Assembly (NCBI GenBank): GCA_018065685.1
Contig: JAGHSU010000043.1
Location: forward strand, 1-6,984
Length of the DNA stretch: 6,984 nucleotides
Direction of reading: 5' to 3'
From: Candidatus Methanocorpusculum equi
Lineage (GTDB): Archaea; Halobacteriota; Methanomicrobia; Methanomicrobiales; Methanocorpusculaceae
Part shown: positions 4,945-6,984 of the stretch, piece after piece
How the letters are laid out: each line of letters begins with the position of its first letter
Position numbering within the stretch: position 1 is the stretch's first letter
Program-made: the position numbers and the translations under genes
Notes under the pieces: generated by a model
Databases searched by the model: none
What the model was told of the DNA's origin: nothing
The model's input: only the letters and a program-made list of their open reading frames with translations

Positions 4945-6168
4945 TTAGAAGGTCTTTAATTCACCGGTGATAACGCGCTTTGTGATGTCGGTGATGTTTT
5001 CCAGGCGGTGGTTGATAATCTCCTCAACCTCCGGTGCGAAATCCTTGAAGCTGTATCCGCGTTTTGTAATGCACTGTGCGCTTGCAACGTGCGGATAGTC
5101 AATGGCGTGTCCAATCTGCGAGAGCAGTCTTACATAGACCTCTTCAACACCGTCAACCTTCTGACAGCATTCCTTTGCAATCTCGGTAGATAAGAGGTTG
5201 TAAATCTTTCCGATATGGTTAATCGGGTTCTTACCGGATGTTGCCTCCATGGACATCGGTCTGTTCGGGGTGATTAATCCGTTGCAGCGGTTTCCTCTGC
5301 CGACAGATCCGTCATCTCCCATCTCTGCGGAGGTTCCGTTTACGGTAAGGAAGACAGAGTTGCGGTTCTTCTTGATAACATCTGCAGTGTTTACGGCAAT
5401 CTTGACCTTGCGGCCTGTGTGCTGCTTTGCGATTCTCGTAAACTCCTCGACCATCTTCTCCTTGGTCTCGACATAGTCATCGATTCCGGAGCAGTAGCGG
5501 TCAACCATTGCTGCTGCTACAGTGATGTTAATCGTGTTGATGTCACGCATACCCATGAGTTTAATATCATAGCCGAGTGCCGGGTTCTTTGGTCTGAACT
5601 CATCTGCAATATACTTGTCAAGGGCTAAGATAATCTCTTCAGTCTGGGAAAACGGTGCATGTCCTACACCAAACGAGGTGTCGTTTGCTCTCGGGATTAC
5701 GGTGTGCCCTTTTCTGGTGTTAAAGACATCCTGTAAATCGGTGGAACCGGTACCCATTCTGCAGTCGACCACAACATCAGTGTCCATGTTAAAGGTCGGG
5801 ATTGTTTCGTGTAAGTAGTCGCGCGCTGCTTTTACGGCAATGGCGTCTGTTGCAAATGTCTTTCCGTCAAAGCAGCGGGTTGCACGTCCGGTTAAGAGGA
5901 AGTAAATCGGTCTGATGATTTTTCCTCCGCCGAATGCAGGTGCTGACTCTCCTGCTACAACTTCACCCTGATCGGTGTTGTGGTGAAGGATTCTTCCGTC
6001 GCATTCCTCACTGTACTCTTTGCAGAGCGCACGGGAGATTGCCTCTGCCACGCCGTCTGCAAGACTGTCCGGGTGGCCGATGCATTTGCGCTCTACAAGT
6101 TCGACACGCTGTTTCTCGATTGGTGTTTGTTTAAGAGCAGATACACTGATATTTCTCTTCAAATTCAA
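4945..6168 (-). CDS. mat: S-adenosylmethionine synthase, archaeal type
   Basis: Methionine adenosyltransferase (EC 2.5.1.6) makes S-adenosylmethionine from methionine and ATP in the cytoplasm, feeding methylation and radical-SAM reactions. The protein has 407 residues, the usual length of the archaeal family (AdoMet_Synthase, as in Methanocaldococcus MJ1208), which is very different from bacterial MetK. Visible family motifs are GHPDS at 31-35, HHNTDQGEV at 62-70, [18 protein letters not shown] at 80-97, [13 protein letters not shown] at 137-149, [11 protein letters not shown] at 284-294 and [20 protein letters not shown] at 302-321. No motif is broken. The start codon is TTG: no ATG or GTG lies in frame before the first motif, and a TGA stop comes directly before the TTG at 6168. 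A second TTG at 6162 is also possible. The gene stands alone, converging with tRNA-Glu and diverging from the U32 gene. Confidence 0.97.
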   Translation of the reverse strand: MNLKRNISVSALKQTPIEKQRVELVERKCIGHPDSLADGVAEAISRALCKEYSEECDGRILHHNTDQGEVVAGESAPAFGGGKIIRPIYFLLTGRATRCFDGKTFATDAIAVKAARDYLHETIPTFNMDTDVVVDCRMGTGSTDLQDVFNTRKGHTVIPRANDTSFGVGHAPFSQTEEIILALDKYIADEFRPKNPALGYDIKLMGMRDINTINITVAAAMVDRYCSGIDDYVETKEKMVEEFTRIAKQHTGRKVKIAVNTADVIKKNRNSVFLTVNGTSAEMGDDGSVGRGNRCNGLITPNRPMSMEATSGKNPINHIGKIYNLLSTEIAKECCQKVDGVEEVYVRLLSQIGHAIDYPHVASAQCITKRGYSFKDFAPEVEEIINHRLENITDITKRVITGELKTF

Positions 6169-6175
6169 TCACTTT

Positions 6176-6185
6176 AGATTAATCT
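6176..6185. repeat. Perfect 10-bp palindrome between the TATA box and start of the SAM synthase gene
   Basis: AGATTAATCT is fully self-complementary. On the minus strand it lies 8 to 17 bases before the TTG start and just after the TATA box, where a repressor could block transcription. Short AT-rich palindromes arise easily by chance. Confidence 0.3.
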
Positions 6186-6193
6186 GATTTTTT

Positions 6194-6201
6194 AATATAA
6201 A
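6194..6201 (-). promoter_or_regulatory. TATA box of the SAM synthase gene
   Basis: On the minus strand tttatatt lies 26 to 33 bases before the TTG at 6168. A BRE-like cgaaaa lies some 15 bases further upstream. Only a partial Shine-Dalgarno (gtga) precedes the TTG, so the mRNA probably begins at or close to the start codon. Confidence 0.5.
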
Positions 6202-6333
6202 TATTTGTCTATTGGTTTTCGAAAAAAATGCATTTTAACCCCATTCTTTCATGCCTAACATGCGGTTTTGCACAATTAATTCCCGAATAAACCGCTGCAG
6301 CCGCCTTAGGGCGCGGAAATCTTCCTGTGTCAT

Positions 6334-6350
6334 CCGAAACTCTGAATAGA
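6334..6350 (+). promoter_or_regulatory. Weak BRE/TATA candidate before the U32 gene
   Basis: A BRE-like ccgaaac is followed by ctgaatag, 25 to 32 bases before the ATG at 6374, the same spacing as in the other genes here. The TATA part is a poor match. There is no Shine-Dalgarno sequence before the ATG. Confidence 0.33.
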
Positions 6351-6373
6351 TGATACATCCCATAATTAATCAG

Positions 6374-6984
6374 ATGAATATCCCTGAACTTCTGGCGCCC
6401 GCAGGCTCCCCTGATGCGCTCAAAGCAGCGGTTTATGCGGGGGCGGATGCAGTCTATCTCGGAGGAAAACTCTTCGGCGCACGCGCGTATGCCGCAAACT
6501 TTGACCGGAAACAGATAGAGGATGCCATCTCCTTCGCCCACAGCCGCGGGGTCCGTGTCTACGTGACGGTAAACACCCTGCAGCGGGATGCGGACCTTGC
6601 AGCTGCTGCAGACTATCTCAGATTTTCATCAGATGCGGGAGCGGATGCAGTCCTGATTCAGGATGTTGGACTTTTATCCCTCGCACGCGAGGTCGTCCCC
6701 GACCTGCCCCTTCATGCCAGTACACAGATGACCATTACGAATGAGGCAGGGGTTGAGTTTGCCGCAGCGCATGGAATCTCCCGGATTGTGCTTGCCCGCG
6801 AAGCAGCACTCGGGGATGTAACAGACCTTTGTGCGGCGGCAAAAGAGCACAATATTGGCATCGAAATCTTCGTTCACGGTGCGCTTTGCTACTGCTACTC
6901 GGGTCAGTGTCTTTTCTCGTCTGCAGTAGGCGGCAGAAGCGGAAATAACGGCATGTGTGCGCAGCCCTGCAGAAAAGCATACAC
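6374..6984 (+). CDS. Peptidase U32-family protein, 5' part (runs off window)
   Basis: 203 complete codons are visible from ATG; the gene continues past the window edge. It opens with PELLAPAGS and then a TIM-barrel-like pattern (AGADAVYLGG at 22-31, GADAVLIQD at 89-97, LHASTQMT at 113-120). The U32 signature E-x-F-x2-G-(S/A)-x-C-x4-G-x-C-x-x-S lies at 164-182. C172, C179, C195 and C199 (in GMCAQPCR) match the conserved cysteines that hold an iron-sulfur cluster in relatives. Although named as peptidases, the bacterial members RlhA and TrhP make hydroxylated bases in 23S rRNA and tRNA, using prephenate. An RNA-modification role is therefore more likely than proteolysis, but the archaeal substrate is not known. 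C174 is an extra cysteine within the motif. The promoter region is shared divergently with the SAM synthase gene, about 205 bases away. Confidence 0.93.
   Translation, partial: MNIPELLAPAGSPDALKAAVYAGADAVYLGGKLFGARAYAANFDRKQIEDAISFAHSRGVRVYVTVNTLQRDADLAAAADYLRFSSDAGADAVLIQDVGLLSLAREVVPDLPLHASTQMTITNEAGVEFAAAHGISRIVLAREAALGDVTDLCAAAKEHNIGIEIFVHGALCYCYSGQCLFSSAVGGRSGNNGMCAQPCRKAY

Noticed and set aside
6209..6541. Minus-strand open frame opposite the U32 gene start
   Set aside because: It covers the intergenic region and the antisense of a clear conserved gene; its sequence resembles no protein family.

Overview
The window comes from a methanogenic archaeon, most likely of the order Methanomicrobiales and perhaps Methanocorpusculum-like. 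That placement is inference. It rests on an archaeal-type S-adenosylmethionine synthase, an iron-sulfur-flavoprotein-like enzyme of a kind common in methanogens, archaeal BRE/TATA promoters at fixed spacing, and a tRNA gene without an encoded CCA end. Base composition is close to balanced. I see no insertion sequence, integrase, CRISPR array or phage gene.

Layout, left to right. Three genes lie on the minus strand, each with its own promoter. They encode a two-helix membrane protein with a bacterial-type PH domain (17-592), a lipoprotein built of three META-like domains (742-1926), and a winged-helix DNA-binding protein with two membrane helices and an Ala/Pro/Ser/Thr-rich outer loop (2073-2918). 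Divergent from the last is a flavoprotein with a Cx2Cx2Cx5C cluster motif (3090-3656, +). Next comes a DUF308/HdeD-like six-helix membrane protein that is split into two overlapping frames (3818-4207 and 4177-4398, +). A tRNA-Glu(UUC) gene (4654-4726, +) converges on methionine adenosyltransferase (4945-6168, -). The window ends inside a U32-family protein (6374 to the edge, +).

Most genes look singly transcribed. Six of the protein genes have a TATA-like box whose downstream edge lies about 19 to 26 bases before the chosen start codon, and they lack a Shine-Dalgarno sequence there, so most mRNAs here are probably leaderless. The seventh, the U32 gene, has a weaker candidate at the same spacing.

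The left half (PH-domain protein, META lipoprotein, membrane-bound regulator, DUF308 protein) is rich in envelope proteins. The right half (tRNA-Glu, SAM synthase, U32 protein) is housekeeping. The points most worth checking are the split DUF308 gene, the dyad symmetries over the promoters of the regulator and the DUF308 gene, the TTG start of the SAM synthase, and the triple META architecture. I see no clear sign of a wholly new multi-gene system.
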